Part shown: in pieces, positions 5,683 through 7,699 of the stretch
Numbering within the stretch: the stretch's first letter is position 1
Layout of the letters: each line of letters opens with the position of its first letter
Assembly (NCBI GenBank): GCA_905236195.1
Contig: CAJOOX010000168.1
Coordinates: 1 to 7,699, forward strand
Direction: 5' to 3'
Origin: an uncultured Bacteroidales bacterium
GTDB taxonomy: Bacteria > Bacteroidota > Bacteroidia > Bacteroidales > UBA3663
Length of the DNA stretch: 7,699 nt
Translations under genes and position numbers: made by a program
The notes under the pieces: model-generated
What the model was told of the DNA's origin: nothing
What the model saw: the letters and a program-made list of their open reading frames with translations, nothing else
The model's database searches: none

Positions 5683-7431
5683 TTACTTTAACTGATCACG
5701 AGTGACGGCATACTCTGAACTCATCGTTGCCTCCCACCACTCGCGGGTTGCGTGCTCTGCGTCAGAACCATTATACCAAGGCATAGCCCATGACCATTCA
5801 GCAAAGGCATTGAACATATCGCCGACTGTCGGAACATTGCCGCACTCTGACAATGTGATTATCTTAGAAGGATAAGTCTCACACAACTTGTCAAAGATAT
5901 CGATGACGGACTTCTTATTATAAATATCAACGCCCACGATATCGACATATTCATCGCCGGGGTACCAAGCCGAATCAATATAATCCGGAATGTCTGTCCA
6001 TACCCAAATAAGGTTATTCAATCCTTCAGCCTTCATGTAGTCATACATTGCAACCCAGAGTTCTTTGAAGACTTCGGGACCGGCAGCGCCCCACCAGAAC
6101 CATGCACCTGTACCTTCTTCATAGACATCATAGTTACCTTTGGCCTCATGGAACGGACGCCACAGCACTGGAATACCAGCGGCCTGCAGTTCCTTCAGAT
6201 GGGCGGCAACCTTTGCCAGGTCGTTCTTCCAAACAGTATTCTCCCAAGTACCTTCAACCAGACAATTGTCGGCTTTGAAATCAGTCTCGTCGGGATTGAC
6301 TGTATATTCGATTTGAGAGACAGTCAGCGGCTTGGCCTGAGCGGAAGCAAGTGTCACACCAGTCAGTGTGTAATCATGGCCCGATATAATGAGACCATTA
6401 GCCTGAATTGCTTCGAGGAGCTTGCTGTCGAGGGTAATAGTAAAATCACCTGTGATATCGAAATATTCGTAGGACACACCATTGCCATCCACCAGACCGC
6501 TCCAAGAAGACCCATCCTTGAACGAGCCTTGAGCTCCGGCAGCTACGTCCTTGGTCTGTGCGGTGATGACATCGCCCTCCTTTGCAGAGGCAAACGAAGA
6601 AGCCTCAATCTTGTACCAGCCTGACCAATCTGAAGGCATCACTTTCTCCTCAGAGGCAAGCACGCCATCGCCCGTTGAAGGCTCGGGTTCAGCTTGGGGC
6701 TCTTCAGTGGGCACGTTCCAATGCCACATGATTGTTACTATACCTCCTGCATTATGCCATTCCTGAACGGGGGTAATGTCGCTGTAATCAATCCACGTTC
6801 CATCATAAGGCAGATGAATATAGTCGTAACCGTTGATAGCAGGATACTTACCGGTCCAGTAATTGATTTGCTCGGAGTAGTCATTGTTCCACGCCACATT
6901 CGCCATCATAGCGGTGAGGGTCTTTTTACAATAGTAGCCGAGCAACAGATCATAAAGGGCCTTCGTTTCTGTCGTCGCATTGGAATTGCTAAGTGTCTTG
7001 GTAACATAAACGTCCGGAGATTGTTTCGTCTTGAAGTTTACAGCGAAAGCAGGCGACTGGCCTGAAAAGCTGTAATTCTCACCCAATTCAATGACATTCA
7101 AACTTCCTTCAGCAATGTTTACTTCATACTCGGAACCTTCCTGAAGAATCATCGGAACGGTAATCTGCATTCGGTTGCCGGGAGTGACGTATGCGCTGGT
7201 CTGCTGACCATTGACAGTAATTCCATTCGCATTGGCTATCTCCACACAGCAATTGAAGTCCAATGTCAAATCGTATGGCGTGTTGGAATGAACTCGTGGT
7301 TCTGTCCCGTCGGAAAGACTATGGCTGCGCAGAATCAAGTCCAATTCACGTTTTGCAACGTCATCGTCATTGCAGGCAGCCAGGGTAGAACCCATGACTG
7401 CTGCAATAATAAAATATGAAAGGTATTTCAT
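5683..7431 (-). CDS. GH26 beta-mannanase surface lipoprotein with N-terminal Ig-like domain and an inserted carbohydrate-binding-like domain
   Basis: 582 residues from the ATG at 7431, which opens the signal peptide MKYLSYFIIAAVMGSTLAAC; an ATG at 7464 overlaps the previous stop but adds 11 unneeded residues. Lipidated C20 is followed by NDDD, the Bacteroidales surface-export pattern, so the enzyme should sit outside the cell. Residues 28-138 look like an Ig-like beta-sandwich. The GH26 barrel begins near 141 and reaches GGIVTIMWHWNVP (229-241). It is then interrupted by a Pro/Glu-rich linker and a beta-rich domain (about 262-365), and resumes near 383. Acid/base E429 lies in VLWRPFHEA (422-430), AWFWWG follows (443-448), and nucleophile E529 lies in IITLSEC (524-530). 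The expected role is endo-cleavage of mannan or glucomannan. The inserted domain resembles the C-terminus of the preceding gene's product. Exact specificity cannot be read from the sequence. Confidence 0.92.
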   Translation of the reverse strand: MKYLSYFIIAAVMGSTLAACNDDDVAKRELDLILRSHSLSDGTEPRVHSNTPYDLTLDFNCCVEIANANGITVNGQQTSAYVTPGNRMQITVPMILQEGSEYEVNIAEGSLNVIELGENYSFSGQSPAFAVNFKTKQSPDVYVTKTLSNSNATTETKALYDLLLGYYCKKTLTAMMANVAWNNDYSEQINYWTGKYPAINGYDYIHLPYDGTWIDYSDITPVQEWHNAGGIVTIMWHWNVPTEEPQAEPEPSTGDGVLASEEKVMPSDWSGWYKIEASSFASAKEGDVITAQTKDVAAGAQGSFKDGSSWSGLVDGNGVSYEYFDITGDFTITLDSKLLEAIQANGLIISGHDYTLTGVTLASAQAKPLTVSQIEYTVNPDETDFKADNCLVEGTWENTVWKNDLAKVAAHLKELQAAGIPVLWRPFHEAKGNYDVYEEGTGAWFWWGAAGPEVFKELWVAMYDYMKAEGLNNLIWVWTDIPDYIDSAWYPGDEYVDIVGVDIYNKKSVIDIFDKLCETYPSKIITLSECGNVPTVGDMFNAFAEWSWAMPWYNGSDAEHATREWWEATMSSEYAVTRDQLK

Positions 7432-7463
7432 AGAGCTAACTTTATTGTTTTGTAAGTTGTACA

Positions 7464-7699
7464 TTACTGAATAGTAATCTTGGTGATTATGACATTGTCG
7501 CCATTACCGAGGAAGACACCGCCCCACCACTTCTGTTCGAGTGCGGCATTGAGAATCTCCTCTGTCAGGACAAGACCGAACTTGCCGCCGTTACCAGCCA
7601 AGTCATACTCGGTGAACTTGCCGCCTTCGGTATCGGAGTTGCCGACATTGCAGATGCTGGCATACGTCGGGCCCCAATGGCCTTCCACAATCTGAAGTT
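7464..7699 (-). CDS. Probable surface glycan-binding protein, C-terminal 77 residues only
   Basis: The frame is open from the right edge to TAA at 7466-7464; the start lies outside the window, and an internal GTG near 7688 should not be taken as a start. The visible part contains EGHWGPTYASICN, then TEYDLAGNGGKFGLVLTEEI, LNAALEQKWWGGVFLGNG and a final strand DNVIITKITIQ. This pattern (acidic strand, helix-like LxxAL, WWGG strand, TKITI end) is what I associate with C-terminal glycan-binding domains of SusE- or SGBP-like lipoproteins in Bacteroidetes PULs. The paired Trp and the position directly before a surface mannanase fit binding of beta-glycans. Its stop is 32 nt before the GH26 start, so the two are probably cotranscribed. 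Family assignment from 77 residues is tentative; a C-terminal binding module of another enzyme is possible. Confidence 0.65.
   Translation of the reverse strand, partial: LQIVEGHWGPTYASICNVGNSDTEGGKFTEYDLAGNGGKFGLVLTEEILNAALEQKWWGGVFLGNGDNVIITKITIQ

Overview
The window reads as part of a beta-mannan polysaccharide utilization locus (PUL) from a member of the Bacteroidales. Supporting signs are lipoprotein signal peptides with a CNDDD-type surface-export tag, start codons without Shine-Dalgarno sequences, A-rich leaders, and close resemblance of the cytoplasmic genes to the Bacteroides fragilis mannobiose 2-epimerase / mannosylglucose phosphorylase cluster. The moderately high GC of the coding regions would fit an Alistipes-like or Prevotellaceae-like genome, but I cannot place the genus.

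Every gene lies on the minus strand, so transcription runs from high to low coordinates. In that order they are: (i) the C-terminal 77 residues of a probable surface glycan-binding protein, cut by the right edge (7464-7699); (ii) a large surface-type GH26 beta-mannanase lipoprotein whose catalytic barrel is interrupted by a carbohydrate-binding-like domain (5683-7431); (iii) a 76-nt spacer with two hairpins; (iv) a second, single-domain GH26 lipoprotein without the surface tag (4353-5567); (v) an 89-nt spacer largely filled by a degenerate 8-bp tandem repeat; (vi) a GH130 4-O-beta-D-mannosyl-D-glucose phosphorylase (3097-4263); (vii) a GxxExxY-family gene broken by a frameshift (2666-3041), bracketed by two inward-facing arrays of a degenerate 7-bp repeat; (viii) a GPH-family sugar:cation symporter (1147-2535); (ix) a cellobiose/mannobiose 2-epimerase cut by the left edge (1-1140).

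The genes form a coherent route. The surface GH26 would cut mannan outside the cell, and outer-membrane import (SusC/SusD, not in this window) would bring in oligosaccharides. The second GH26 would release mannobiose in the periplasm and the symporter would carry it across the inner membrane. The epimerase would turn beta-1,4-mannobiose into mannosylglucose, and GH130 would split that with phosphate into mannose 1-phosphate and glucose. No galactosidase is visible, so linear mannan or glucomannan is the simplest substrate.

The least ordinary parts are the GxxExxY cassette with its inverted heptamer arrays inserted between pathway genes (one array supplies the stop codon of GH130), the separate octamer array ahead of GH130, and the domain inserted in the larger GH26 that resembles the C-terminus of the neighbouring binding protein. 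No tRNA, rRNA, CRISPR array or insertion-sequence transposase is visible.
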